Assembly (NCBI GenBank): GCA_041739525.1
Contig: JBGSNQ010000023.1
Location: 9,255-73,254, forward strand
DNA: 64,000 bases
Reading direction: 5' to 3'
DNA from: DATJGR01 sp041739525
GTDB taxonomy: Bacteria > Pseudomonadota > Gammaproteobacteria > Pseudomonadales > Azotimanducaceae
In this document: positions 1-9,305 of the stretch, one piece after another
How the letters are laid out: each line of letters starts with the position of its first letter
Position numbering within the stretch: position 1 is the first letter of the stretch
Notes under the pieces: model-generated
The model's database searches: none
What the model was told of the DNA's origin: nothing
The model's input: the letters and a program-made list of their open reading frames with translations, nothing else
Program-made: the position numbers and the translations under genes

Positions 1-712
1 TGAGAAAGAACATGCCGGCGTACGACAACAGAATGAGCCAACGGAACAACTCGTGCGCGGATATGAAGCTGAGCCCCTGCTGGATCTGCTGCAGCGTCGA
101 TCCGCCGCGGGTTCCGGGCAGCGCGATCGGAATCGCGAGCATCACGAAGAACATCACGACGAAGCCGGCGCCCGAGAGCGCGAATATGGAGGCGGTGCCC
201 AAATGCGCGAGCAGCAGGCCGCCGAGCGCCGGCATGATCATGCGCGTGGATTGCCAGAGCACCGAGTTCAGCGCGACGGCAGACATCAATCCTGGCCGTT
301 CGATCAGATGTGGAAACAGTGCCTGACGAGTCGGCCACTCCACACCCGATATCAGCGATGACAGCGCCGCAATCGTCATCACGTGCCACACCTGAACGTG
401 TCCACTGGCGTCGAGTGCTGCGAGCAGAAAGAACAACGCGGCCGTCAGCGTCGACGTGATCAGAATGATCTTGCGCTTGTCGAATCGATCGGCAACCACG
501 CCGCCGAACAGCGACATCAGAATGTTCGGCACGGCAGACGCGGCACCGAGCAGCCCCAGGTCGAGTGCGGACCCGGTCAGCTTGTACACGAGCCAACCCT
601 GCGCGAGCGCAACCAGCTGTGTGCCGCCCACCGACGCGAACGAAGCGAACCAGTAACGGCGATAGAGCGGGTATTCGAACGCGGGATAGCGGGAAAGGAT
701 GAGGGACTTCAC
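1..712 (-). CDS. MFS transporter, N-terminal part (runs off window edge)
   Basis: Inner-membrane major facilitator of the EntS/MFS_3 type; the substrate cannot be told. The frame reads leftward off position 1, so only about 237 N-terminal residues are present. Visible are several long hydrophobic helices and the conserved loop between helices 2 and 3 (GGVVADRFDKRK), which marks an MFS protein. I take the GTG at 712-710 as start because the next residues (VKSLILSRYPAFEYPLYRRY) precede the first membrane helix as in relatives; the frame stays open further upstream, so the start is uncertain. It diverges from the sulfotransferase gene across about 100 bp that must hold both promoters. Confidence 0.85.
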   Translation of the reverse strand, partial: MKSLILSRYPAFEYPLYRRYWFASFASVGGTQLVALAQGWLVYKLTGSALDLGLLGAASAVPNILMSLFGGVVADRFDKRKIILITSTLTAALFFLLAALDASGHVQVWHVMTIAALSSLISGVEWPTRQALFPHLIERPGLMSAVALNSVLWQSTRMIMPALGGLLLAHLGTASIFALSGAGFVVMFFVMLAIPIALPGTRGGSTLQQIQQGLSFISAHELFRWLILLSYAGMFFL

Positions 713-819
713 GAACGACTCGGCGACCTGCGGCTCGACAAGGGAACGCGCAGTTAACGGTGGAACGCGGGTGCGACGCAAGGGTAGCCTACGTCGATCC
801 AACGACCACTGTGCTGCAC

Positions 820-1518
820 ATGAAAGTGATCGGCTCCGGTTTCGGAAGAACCGGTACGTTGTCGCTGCAGGCCGCGCTGCAACAGCTCGGCTTCGGACCG
901 TGTTACCACATGGTCGAAGTGATCAAACATCGCGGCCATGCGAAGACTTGGCTGAGCGTTGCGCGGGGCGAGAGTCCCGATTGGCGCGCGCTGTTTCAGA
1001 AGTTCCAGGCCACCGTTGATTTTCCGGCATGCGTCTACTACGCGGAGTTGCTGCGTGAGTTTCCGCAGGCGAAGGTAGTGCACTCGGTGCGCGACAAGGC
1101 CGAGTGGTATCGCAGCTCACACGAAACGATCTTCCAGTCGCGCACCGTTTTTCCGCGATGGTTGCGGCGTGCGAGCGGCCTCATCGACGGGTTGCTCGAG
1201 ATGACGGAACGAATCGTGTGGAACGGCGTGTTCGAGGGGCGTTTCGAAGATGCCGGGCGCGCACAGCAGATCTTCGAAGAGCACACAGCAAGAGTTCGCG
1301 CGACAGTTCCCGCAGAACGGTTGCTGGTATTCGATGTGCGCGAAGGTTGGCCGCCATTGTGTCGGTTTCTCGGCGTTGCGATACCGGATACGCCGTTTCC
1401 GAACGTCAACGATCGCGCCTCGATGTTGCGGGCGCTGGCTGTTTTGCGATTCGTCACTAGAGCGATTCCGTGGCTAGCCGCGGCGCTGGTGGCCGGACTG
1501 CTTCTGGCATTCGTGTAG
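820..1518 (+). CDS. Sulfotransferase family protein
   Basis: A 232-residue protein of the Sulfotransfer_4 type, expected to move a sulfuryl group from PAPS to an unknown acceptor. Residues 7-13 (GFGRTGT) form the phosphosulfate-binding loop at the very N-terminus, followed by the typical LQAALQQLGF helix; a second conserved segment (VVHSVRDKAEWYRS, about residues 87-100) fits the 3'-phosphate-binding region. The last 20 residues are hydrophobic (WLAAALVAGLLLAFV), giving a C-terminal membrane anchor as in several relatives. ATG at 820 is chosen because it puts the P-loop at the usual position; an upstream GTG at 760 would add 20 residues without homology value. Confidence 0.85.
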   Translation: MKVIGSGFGRTGTLSLQAALQQLGFGPCYHMVEVIKHRGHAKTWLSVARGESPDWRALFQKFQATVDFPACVYYAELLREFPQAKVVHSVRDKAEWYRSSHETIFQSRTVFPRWLRRASGLIDGLLEMTERIVWNGVFEGRFEDAGRAQQIFEEHTARVRATVPAERLLVFDVREGWPPLCRFLGVAIPDTPFPNVNDRASMLRALAVLRFVTRAIPWLAAALVAGLLLAFV

Positions 1519-1600
1519 GAGATTGCATCCATCCGTGTCGTCAACGGATCGGCCGTAGCCCGATGGCCTATCATCAGCCGTCGTGTAGGGGACGAACGCA

Positions 1601-2626
1601 ATGCAGTCTGAATCGTCTTTCGAAGCCGGGCGCCTGCTCGGAACGTCAATTCGAGATCTCGGACTCACCCTCGAAGGAACCGATCTCGAACCCGTGGTAG
1701 ATGCGTTCCGTAGAGAGCTCGCTCACGCGGGCATCCATCGTCTGCAACCGTACTTCTATTTGTCCGATGAATGGGGCGTGCCGTTCGAGACCATCGCCAT
1801 CGGCATACCGTTTTATCTCGCGCGGGCGGACCTGACTCTGCTTCACGCGGAACGAACGGGGCATCTCGAAGGCCTCGGCCGAGCCGATCTGCTGCGCTAT
1901 CTGCGGCACGAGATGGGTCACGTCGTGAACTATGCCTACAGACTGTACGAACAACCCGACTGGGTTGCCCAGTTTGGCGCTATGACGCAACCGTACCTGG
2001 ACGAATACCGCCCCGAGCCGTTCAGCGGTCGTTTCGTACGACACCTTCCGGGTTGGTACGCGCAGAAGCATCCCGACGAAGACTGGGCCGAGACGTTTGC
2101 GGTTTGGCTTACGCCGGACCAGAACTGGCGCGACGACTATGCCCAGTTTCCAACGGCACTCGCAAAACTCGAATACTGCGACGCGACCATGGCCATCCTG
2201 CAAACGCGCGACCCGATCGTGGTTGCGACGGAACGTGATGACGACGTCAGTCAGCTGGAAGACTCGCTCGCACGCCATTACGAAGGCGAATCCGAAGACG
2301 AAGAGGCGCTGCCCGCGGGGCTCGACGGTGCGCTGCGGTCGATCTTCGAAAACGCGAGCGCCGACGATGCAACCGCTGTGGTTGCGCGATTACCCGCGCA
2401 CGGCCTGATACTGCTGTTAGAAAGCGACCTCGTCGCCAACGTATTTCGTTGGACAGGGCACTTTCCCGAACGGACGCGCCGCCTGCTGAGACATCTGGCC
2501 GACCGTGCACTCGTGTTGAACCAGGTCTATTCGGTGGACCGCGAAATCGCGACGACGGTGGCGCTCACCACGCTCGTGACCGCGCTCGCGATGAATCACG
2601 TGCACCGAGGAACCTACCTGTCGTGA
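1601..2626 (+). CDS. Putative zinc-binding metallopeptidase-like protein
   Basis: A 341-residue soluble protein. Residues 103-107 are HEMGH, an HExxH zinc site, and a glutamate in DWAETFAVW (about residue 164) is placed as a third ligand, the arrangement of the putative zinc-binding metallopeptidase family (Peptidase_Mx type). The C-terminal 150 residues look helical and acidic and carry no motif I know. No signal peptide is visible, so a cytoplasmic role is likely; the substrate is unknown. Its end overlaps the 3' end of the convergent gene on the other strand by 13 bp, so there is no room for a terminator between them. Confidence 0.7.
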   Translation: MQSESSFEAGRLLGTSIRDLGLTLEGTDLEPVVDAFRRELAHAGIHRLQPYFYLSDEWGVPFETIAIGIPFYLARADLTLLHAERTGHLEGLGRADLLRYLRHEMGHVVNYAYRLYEQPDWVAQFGAMTQPYLDEYRPEPFSGRFVRHLPGWYAQKHPDEDWAETFAVWLTPDQNWRDDYAQFPTALAKLEYCDATMAILQTRDPIVVATERDDDVSQLEDSLARHYEGESEDEEALPAGLDGALRSIFENASADDATAVVARLPAHGLILLLESDLVANVFRWTGHFPERTRRLLRHLADRALVLNQVYSVDREIATTVALTTLVTALAMNHVHRGTYLS

Positions 2627-4392
2627 CGTGCGCGCCACGGCGGCGTGTCTTTCAGCTGCGACCAGCGCGGCCGCCGTGCTCGATAGTGACGCTCGCGCGA
2701 AAGCCAGGCATTGCGCTCCCGTTGTACCCGATCGCGCGAGTCGGTGCCGGGCGCCTCGAGCGCTTTCCAAAGCTGTGGGTGAATTCGATGGCGATGCCAT
2801 TCCATCGGATCAGCTACGGCGGTGGACCTGGGATCCATCGATGCGGCCTGATCGACCCGCTCGATGAAACCGCTCACCGCTTCGCGAGCGATGGCGTACT
2901 TCTCGGGTGCCGCAAGTGCGCTCCAGGCCGCCCAGAACAGGGCTTCCGGTTCGATGCGGTCTGAGCGGATGCGACCATCCGAGGCGTTCAGATTCGCGAT
3001 GCGTGCTTCAGCGTGCAGTCGATCGAGTACGTCGCCGCGATCGCAGCGCGTAAGCGTGGCTTCCGCATCGCCGAGAATCTGATCCTGCTGCAACGACGTT
3101 GCGATGCGGACATGCGGGTGCGCCTGCAGGTAACGCGCGTGGTGCACATCGAGCAGCAGTGCTTCGACGTAGTCCCTCGCGCTGGTGCGGCACATCTGCG
3201 CTCGGTTCTCCCAACTCGCTTCCGTGGTCAGTAGCTCGAAGTCGAGTGGACAGTCGAGCTCGGGCCCCCGCGCGGCGTCGAGTATCTTGCCGCTCTTCAC
3301 ATGGAGTTCTCCGGCGATCTGCAACCGGTTCAAATTGCCTTCGCTGTAGCGCATCACCTGGTCGGGCTTGTAGCCAACTTCATTAGGGGGCGACTGCCAG
3401 TAACCGGGATCAATGCTCTGTGCCGCCAGTCGTATCGCTCGCCCGAATGCGAAATTCGTCTGGAACATTTCGCGCTTGCTACCCGCCGGACCGCCGCGTT
3501 TTGCGTCCATCAGCGACGCGTCCGCGCGCTCCGCCGGACCGAAACCCCGATCGAAGTACGCGTTTTCTGCGGTGAGAATGCCGTTCAAACGAGGATGAAA
3601 GCGACCGTCCCAATAGGCCGTGACAATGTGCTGGAAAGCAGCGAGTCGTCGGGCGGTTGCGCGGAACGTCCGGTCGTCCGGATTCGGCCAGTCCATGATC
3701 CATGTGGCGAGTTCCGGATGGCTCGCCTTATAGGCGATATCGTCGGCCAGGAGACTGCCTGTGAGGAACGTCTTTGCGGACAGAGAGAACTGCCCTCCGC
3801 CATGTGCGATCGAACAGGAAAGGCCGAGCTTCTGGGGCACGTTCCATATGAAATGCTGGAGGAAGGCCACGAAGCGGTCGTCGTAGAACCAGCAGACCGG
3901 CACGGGTTTGATGCTGTATTCGAACGTTTCCGGATCGAGCGCAACGCGCACCTCGAACGGTTCCATCGCGCTGTCGGACCAGTGGAATATCAAACCCTGA
4001 CGGCGCACCTGCCACTGATCCAGATCCTCGTCGCGCTGCACGCTCGCGAACATGCAGTAGGGCTTTCCCGCCGCTCGGTGTTTCTCGTATTTGCTCTTGA
4101 TGGTCTTGGCGATGCGCTGTTGCGTTTCGAGCATATAGCGGTCGAGGAAGTATGCGTCCTCACCGCCGGGCTCTTCGGCCATCGTCCGCCATTTCTGCAC
4201 CGACTTGCGGCTTTGGAAAGTGGGCTCCATGCCAACCCAGGCTGCATCGAAACCGGTCGCCTCGGGATCACGAAAATACGTGAGCACAGAGGTCATTGGA
4301 TCAACTTCGCGCGTTTGCACGCCCACCTCGCGGTTCGTCGTCAGTGGCGTTGACGATGCGCGCAACTTGCCTCGCGGTCGGTACGTCGACAT
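2614..4392 (-). CDS. Hypothetical protein, 592 aa, no recognised domain
   Basis: A long soluble protein with no signal peptide, no membrane helix and no motif I can assign. Composition is rich in W, H, R and acidic residues and looks like a real enzyme; one glycine-rich segment (SIAHGGGQFSLSAKTFL, near residue 210) might be a substrate or nucleotide site but this is speculation. The start could be 4392 or, more conservatively, the ATG at 4296 (MTSVLTYFRDPEATGF), since the 32 residues before it look non-conserved. It lies 24 bp after an MFS gene on the same strand, so the two may be co-transcribed, perhaps an exporter with its modifying enzyme. Confidence 0.7.
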   Translation of the reverse strand: MSTYRPRGKLRASSTPLTTNREVGVQTREVDPMTSVLTYFRDPEATGFDAAWVGMEPTFQSRKSVQKWRTMAEEPGGEDAYFLDRYMLETQQRIAKTIKSKYEKHRAAGKPYCMFASVQRDEDLDQWQVRRQGLIFHWSDSAMEPFEVRVALDPETFEYSIKPVPVCWFYDDRFVAFLQHFIWNVPQKLGLSCSIAHGGGQFSLSAKTFLTGSLLADDIAYKASHPELATWIMDWPNPDDRTFRATARRLAAFQHIVTAYWDGRFHPRLNGILTAENAYFDRGFGPAERADASLMDAKRGGPAGSKREMFQTNFAFGRAIRLAAQSIDPGYWQSPPNEVGYKPDQVMRYSEGNLNRLQIAGELHVKSGKILDAARGPELDCPLDFELLTTEASWENRAQMCRTSARDYVEALLLDVHHARYLQAHPHVRIATSLQQDQILGDAEATLTRCDRGDVLDRLHAEARIANLNASDGRIRSDRIEPEALFWAAWSALAAPEKYAIAREAVSGFIERVDQAASMDPRSTAVADPMEWHRHRIHPQLWKALEAPGTDSRDRVQRERNAWLSRERHYRARRPRWSQLKDTPPWRARHDR

Positions 4393-4416
4393 ACAAACCC
4401 CGCGCCATTTGCTTCT

Positions 4417-5625
4417 TCAGGCGCCCGCGTCGTGCACGGCAACGCGCCTGCCGATCCAGCGCATCGCGACGAACAGCACCAGATACATGGCGGCGGCGAC
4501 CGCGTAGGGCAGCGCGCCATTGATCTGATAGAGCGCTCCGCCGAGCAGCGGACCGAGTGTGAAACCGAGCGGTCCGCACGAACCGGCTACGCCTGCGACC
4601 GAGCCCTGCTCCTGCGGAGACACCGCGAGAGATGCACCAGCCATGAAACCCGGGCCGGCCATTCCCATGCCGAAGCCGAGAATCATCATCGCGACGGACA
4701 ACATCAGCTGTGTATTGGCGAGCGCCATGATCGTGAACGCGACGATCAACAGCGGCATGGCGAGGCGAAGCAGCGTAAACGGCGACACGCTGATGCGCTG
4801 CACGACGGCGAACTGAGCGATGAGCGAACACGCCGCCGACAACATCATCGCGAAACCGAATTGCTGCGCGGTCTCCCGGCCCGAGAGACCGAGGATGTCC
4901 TGGAATCGGAATCCCATGGTTTGTTGCACCAGTGCTGTGCCGGTGAACATCATCACGCCGACGATGACGAACGGCAGGATGCGCGAATCGGTGTACTTCA
5001 TGCGCGCGGGGCGCACGCCGGGCTGGTGGTGGCGCGGCGGTTCAGGCAGATAACGCCACACGAACAACCCGTTCAGGAACGCTACGCCAGCCATCACCCA
5101 CAGCGGCATCAGCAGAGATGCCATCGTGAAGGTTGCCACGGCCGGCCCGAGAATCGAGCCGACGTTGTTGGCGGCGCCCGCCGCGCCCATCCCCTTAGTG
5201 CGGGTCGTTGGGTCGGTGATGTCGGCCATGTAGGCGTTCGAGGCAGGCATCGACGCCGACATCACGCTGGCGTGCATCATTCGCGCGACGATCAGCGCAA
5301 CGAACAGCGTGGTGCCGGTGAGCAGTTTCGACAGTCCGGCGTACAACACCGAATTGAACAACAATGTGCCGGCGCTGAAGCCAAAAAGGCCAACCATGAT
5401 CACACGCTTGCGGCCCCACACGTCGCTGACGCGTCCCCAGAGGGGGCTGGACAGAAACACGGTGAGGGATGATGCGGCGATGATGCTGGTGATCTGAATT
5501 TCGGTGAGACCGATTTCGCGACCGAGCGGGGCGAGCACTGGGAACAGCACCGTAAAACCCATGCCGATGCAGACCAGCGAAAACAGCAGTGTGCGTCGCG
5601 CCTGTATCGGCGAGAACGAATCCAT
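4417..5625 (-). CDS. MFS transporter (DHA1-like, drug/metabolite efflux type)
   Basis: A 402-residue inner-membrane protein with about 12 hydrophobic segments. The motif A loop between helices 2 and 3 reads GRVSDVWGRKRVI (residues about 64-76), and motif C-like glycines occur in helix 5 (AAGAANNVGSILGPAVA). These mark the TetA/Bcr-type drug:H+ antiporter group. It is full length. The start at 5625 gives a short cytoplasmic N-terminus (MDSFSPIQARR) before helix 1. It is divergent from the SMP-30 gene and upstream of the 592-residue orphan gene on the same strand. Confidence 0.85.
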   Translation of the reverse strand: MDSFSPIQARRTLLFSLVCIGMGFTVLFPVLAPLGREIGLTEIQITSIIAASSLTVFLSSPLWGRVSDVWGRKRVIMVGLFGFSAGTLLFNSVLYAGLSKLLTGTTLFVALIVARMMHASVMSASMPASNAYMADITDPTTRTKGMGAAGAANNVGSILGPAVATFTMASLLMPLWVMAGVAFLNGLFVWRYLPEPPRHHQPGVRPARMKYTDSRILPFVIVGVMMFTGTALVQQTMGFRFQDILGLSGRETAQQFGFAMMLSAACSLIAQFAVVQRISVSPFTLLRLAMPLLIVAFTIMALANTQLMLSVAMMILGFGMGMAGPGFMAGASLAVSPQEQGSVAGVAGSCGPLGFTLGPLLGGALYQINGALPYAVAAAMYLVLFVAMRWIGRRVAVHDAGA

Positions 5626-5771
5626 CGGAGAGATTCCGGGGGCGAAGCGGGCGAGTCTACCTCAGTAGAGCGGAACGGCGAGATCTCGGGTTGTCTGTTC
5701 GATCCCTCCGCCTGCGTCATGCTGCGTATCCGCCGTCCATCAGAGTTCAGTTTCTCGAGGAGTTGCCTGCA

Positions 5772-6626
5772 ATGAAGTTGGTGAAGACGTTGATGACCGG
5801 CCTTGCGTTCGGCGAGTCCCCTCGATGGCACGACGGACGTCTCTGGTTTTCGAACTGGGTAGGGCAGGAGATCGTCGCGGTGGATGAACGCGGCGAGAGC
5901 GAGATCGTGGCGCGTGTGCCGTTCGACTCGTTCCCGTTCTCGATCGACTGGTTGCTGGACGGCCGGTTGGTGATGGCCTCAATCAGCGAACGGCCGTTGC
6001 TGGTGCGGGAGCACAACGGCGCGTGGAGCACGTATGCGGATACGTCATACGTCAACAAGGCGGGGTGGAACGAAATCGTGGTCGATGGCCGGGGCAACAC
6101 CTACATCAACGGTACCGGCTTCGACGCGCGCGCCGGCGATCCGTTTGCGACCGGCATCATCGCGATGGTTACGCCGCAGGGAATCGCCCGGCAGCTGGCG
6201 GACGACATCCACTTTCCGAACGGCATGGCAATAACGCCTGACAATTCCACGCTGGTGATCGCCGAATCGTTTGCAAGGCGGCTCACCGCGTTCGACATCG
6301 GCGCCGACGCAAACCTCTCGAATCGGCGCATCTGGGCCGATCTCGGCCACGGCGCGCCGGACGGCATCTGCTTCGATGCCGAAGGCGCGATCTGGTACGC
6401 CGATGTGCCGAAAAAGCGCTGCGTGCGCGTACGCGAGGGCGGCGAAGTGCTGCAGAGCGTCGACGTGGACCGCGGCTGCTTCGCGTGCATGCTCGGCGGC
6501 GCCGACGGCAGGACGCTGTTCGTCACGGCTGCGCTATGGCGCGGTTTCGAGCACATGACCAACGGATCGCGAACCGGCGTGCTGCTTTCGACCGCCGCAC
6601 CGGCTCCGCACGCCGGTTGGCCGTAG
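5772..6626 (+). CDS. SMP-30/gluconolactonase/LRE family protein
   Basis: A 284-residue six-bladed beta-propeller hydrolase, expected to open a sugar or other lactone using one divalent metal. The family's N-terminal metal ligand is seen in GESPRW (E15), and later conserved segments are NEIVVDGRGNTYINGT, FPNGMAITPD and the APDGICFDAEGAIWYAD blade, which hold the remaining Asn/Asp ligands. Start at 5772 is supported by a GAGGA Shine-Dalgarno sequence just upstream; there is no signal peptide, so it is cytoplasmic. It is transcribed divergently from the MFS gene across a 146-bp intergenic region. Confidence 0.88.
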   Translation: MKLVKTLMTGLAFGESPRWHDGRLWFSNWVGQEIVAVDERGESEIVARVPFDSFPFSIDWLLDGRLVMASISERPLLVREHNGAWSTYADTSYVNKAGWNEIVVDGRGNTYINGTGFDARAGDPFATGIIAMVTPQGIARQLADDIHFPNGMAITPDNSTLVIAESFARRLTAFDIGADANLSNRRIWADLGHGAPDGICFDAEGAIWYADVPKKRCVRVREGGEVLQSVDVDRGCFACMLGGADGRTLFVTAALWRGFEHMTNGSRTGVLLSTAAPAPHAGWP

Positions 6627-6647
6627 TACACGTCGGCGTCTTCGGAT

Positions 6648-7106
6648 TCAGAGATCCTGGGCACCGTCTGCCGCCTGCACGATATGCATCTCGTGTGTGC
6701 GGGTGAACTCGGTGAGGTTCTCGAACACGTTCTGCGCCGGCGTTGCCACCACCGCGTCGGCGACCTCGGCAAACAACTCGTGCAGCGGCTGATGGACGTC
6801 GAGCAGCCATTGCGTGAGAGATTCGGGGGTGAACGACGATGCCGGTTCGGGGAGCGGATCGGGTAACGAGGCAGAGTATTGGACGAACGTGTCCAGAACC
6901 TCGCCCGGTGCTTCGTCCAGATAGCGATTCAGCGACTGGGTGAGCTTGCTTTGCTCCGCCGCGAATGCACTCTGGAGCAACGAAGTGCGCGCTCGCTCGG
7001 GCACATCGGCGTGACCGAGGCGCTGTTCGATCGAATCGGAATAGGCGATCGCGCGCGCCAACACCTCGCGCGCGGTTCGAAACGTATCGCGATCGGTTCG
7101 AGTCAT
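6648..7106 (-). CDS. Hypothetical protein, 152 aa, helical
   Basis: I do not recognise a family. The protein is acidic and mostly helical with no signal peptide or membrane segment. The ATG at 7106 (MTRTDRDTFRTARE) is preceded by a GGGGACC ribosome-binding site; reading further upstream would run into the 3' end of the flavoprotein gene in another frame. It sits 26 bp downstream of the flavin oxidase gene on the same strand and probably shares its transcript, but nothing in the sequence says what it does. Confidence 0.65.
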   Translation of the reverse strand: MTRTDRDTFRTAREVLARAIAYSDSIEQRLGHADVPERARTSLLQSAFAAEQSKLTQSLNRYLDEAPGEVLDTFVQYSASLPDPLPEPASSFTPESLTQWLLDVHQPLHELFAEVADAVVATPAQNVFENLTEFTRTHEMHIVQAADGAQDL

Positions 7107-7132
7107 AGAAGGTCCCCGTGACGGTTGGTCGG

Positions 7133-8485
7133 CTAAGCCGGCGGAATGTTGTTGTTCATCCGGAAGAAATTCGTCGGATCGTATTGCGTCTTCAGTTTCG
7201 CGAGCCGGTCGTAGTTCGGACCATACGCTGAGCGGATGCGCGCGCGCGGATCGTCGGCGTCGAGGTGGTTGACGTACACGCCGCGGCTGAAAGGCTCTAC
7301 CGCGTTCCAGAACCTGCGCGCCCACGCGATGTGGCCGTCTGCCCCCGCGGGATCGGTCCATTGCGCGATGACGTCGAAATCCCAGCAGGGTTCGCGCAGG
7401 CTGAACGCGGTTACTGACGGGTCCTTTCGGGTGCACTCGCCGTCGACCCGGAACAGCAGAATCGCGCTCATCGGCGACGTCGTCGCCGCGGCGTGTTCGA
7501 TGACGCGGTCGATCAGTTCGTCGCCGAGTTCCGCGAAGTAGCCGGATTTCCAGTATCGGTGCACGCCGAACGGATTGCCGGCGTCGAACAGCGTGTTGAG
7601 AACCGTGTAGGGAATCGGTCCCATCATGTCGGCGATCGGCGCCGCGAACTTTCTGATCGGTGCGAGGCGGACCTCAGCTTCCTTCATGTCGCCGAGCCAC
7701 GCGGCGATCAACGCAACCACGTGGTGGCCGTCGGGTGTGTAGATGATGCCGGCGTTGATTGCGAGATCGTCCGGACAATCGCGGCAGATCTCGCCGTAGA
7801 ACTTCAGCACGTCGCGCGCGGCTTCGAACGGCCACGCGACCATACCGCCGTAAACGATCGGCGCGACCGGATGCAGTTGGAACTCGAACGACGTGACCAC
7901 GCCGAAGTTGCCGCCGCCGCCCCGCAACGCCCACAGCAGATCCGGGTTTTCTTCTGCGCTCGCTCGCATCAGGTTGCCGTCGGCTGTTACGACGTCGGCC
8001 GCGATGAGGTTGTCGCAGGTATAGCCGTGTTTGCCCGCCAACCAGCCGAGCCCGCCGCCCAACGTGAGCCCTGCGATGCCGGTATGCGACACGACACCGC
8101 CGGTGGTGGCGAGACCGAAGGCTTGCGTCTCGTGATTGATCTCGGCCCAGGTAACGCCGGGTTCTGCGCGCGCAATCCGCTTGATCGGGTCGACGTGCAC
8201 GCTCTTCATGCCGGAGCAATCGAGCATCAGACCGTTGTCACACACGGCATTGCCCGCGACGTTGTGGCCGCCACCGCGCACGGCCAGCGTCAGATCGTGG
8301 CGACGCGCGAATCGAACACCCGCGATCACGTCGGCCACACCTTTGCAGCGAACGATCAGCGCGGGACGTTTGTCGACCATCTCGTTCCACACCTTGCGGG
8401 TGGTGTCGTACGCCGCATCGCCTGGTTGCAGCAGATCGCCGCGCAACGCGAGGCGGAATTCATCGACGACGGCTTTTTCGAGCAT
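7133..8485 (-). CDS. FAD-linked oxidase, berberine-bridge-enzyme-like
   Basis: A 450-residue PCMH-fold flavoprotein with an N-terminal FAD-binding domain (about residues 35-210) and a C-terminal BBE domain (last 45 residues, NYDRLAKLKTQYDPTNFF). The motif RGGGHNVAG carries the histidine that binds FAD covalently in this family. The position that holds the second (cysteinyl) link in bicovalent members reads GVVSHTGIAG, with no cysteine, so I infer single 8-alpha-histidyl attachment. Such enzymes oxidise alcohols, sugars or phenolics with O2 or other acceptors; the substrate is unknown. Start at 8485 has an AAAGGG site upstream. No signal peptide is visible. Confidence 0.85.
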   Translation of the reverse strand: MLEKAVVDEFRLALRGDLLQPGDAAYDTTRKVWNEMVDKRPALIVRCKGVADVIAGVRFARRHDLTLAVRGGGHNVAGNAVCDNGLMLDCSGMKSVHVDPIKRIARAEPGVTWAEINHETQAFGLATTGGVVSHTGIAGLTLGGGLGWLAGKHGYTCDNLIAADVVTADGNLMRASAEENPDLLWALRGGGGNFGVVTSFEFQLHPVAPIVYGGMVAWPFEAARDVLKFYGEICRDCPDDLAINAGIIYTPDGHHVVALIAAWLGDMKEAEVRLAPIRKFAAPIADMMGPIPYTVLNTLFDAGNPFGVHRYWKSGYFAELGDELIDRVIEHAAATTSPMSAILLFRVDGECTRKDPSVTAFSLREPCWDFDVIAQWTDPAGADGHIAWARRFWNAVEPFSRGVYVNHLDADDPRARIRSAYGPNYDRLAKLKTQYDPTNFFRMNNNIPPA

Positions 8486-8591
8486 GGCGAGCGACCCTTT
8501 GCAGCGTTGGTTGCATGCGATGTTACGCGGGCGAGCGTGTTGGTACACGCGCGCAGTAGACTCGTAAGAACTCAGTTGGAGAATGATCGCC

Positions 8592-9296
8592 ATGCAGACC
8601 GGATTTCTCGACCGCAGCATCGAGCACGGCGGAACGCGCTATCCCTATCAGGTGTACGTGCCGTCGGACTACGACGCGTCGGTTGCGTGGCCGGTGGTGT
8701 TGTTCCTGCACGGCGCGGGCGAACGCGGCGACGACGGACTGCTGCAAACCGAGGTCGGCATAGGTACGGCGATCCGACGCTATCCGCAGCGCTATCCGGC
8801 GATCGTGGTCATGCCGCAGGCGCCACGCGACAGCTTCTGGGGCGGGCCACCGGGCGATGCAGCGATGGCCGCGCTCGATCGGACATGCAGGGAGTTCAAC
8901 ACCGATGCCCGGCGCGTCTACCTCACCGGCCTGTCGATGGGCGGTCACGGCAGCTGGATGCAGGCCTACCGCCATGTCGAACGCTTTGCGGCGGCAATCG
9001 TCGTTTGTGGCTTCGTGGGTGACCGTCCGAATCGCGCCTCGACGGTGCCGGCAGGCGACGGCACGCCGTATCAACGAATGGCCGCAGGAGTGAAGAGCCT
9101 GCCGATCTGGATCGTGCACGGCGAAGCGGATCCGGCGGTGCCTGTCAGCGAGTCGCGGTTGATGCACGAAGCGCTGCTCGCGGTGAAGGCGGACGTGCGT
9201 TACACGGAAGTGCCGGGCACCGACCACGATTCATGGACGGCCACTTACGCGTCGGAGTCGATCATCCGCTGGCTGTTCGAGCAGCGTCGAAAATGA
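8592..9296 (+). CDS. Alpha/beta-hydrolase esterase (phospholipase/carboxylesterase-like)
   Basis: A 234-residue serine hydrolase related to PHB depolymerase- and dienelactone-hydrolase-like esterases. The nucleophile elbow is GLSMGGHG (about residue 116); the oxyanion region is LFLHGAGERG near residue 38; the acid and base are likely the Asp in HGEADPAVP and the His in GTDHDSW. There is no obvious signal peptide. The ATG at 8592 is preferred over that at 8583 because the GGAG at 8578-8581 is 10 nt from the former and only 1 nt from the latter. It converges with pepF. Confidence 0.8.
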   Translation: MQTGFLDRSIEHGGTRYPYQVYVPSDYDASVAWPVVLFLHGAGERGDDGLLQTEVGIGTAIRRYPQRYPAIVVMPQAPRDSFWGGPPGDAAMAALDRTCREFNTDARRVYLTGLSMGGHGSWMQAYRHVERFAAAIVVCGFVGDRPNRASTVPAGDGTPYQRMAAGVKSLPIWIVHGEADPAVPVSESRLMHEALLAVKADVRYTEVPGTDHDSWTATYASESIIRWLFEQRRK

Positions 9297-9305
9297 ACGC
9301 GCGGA

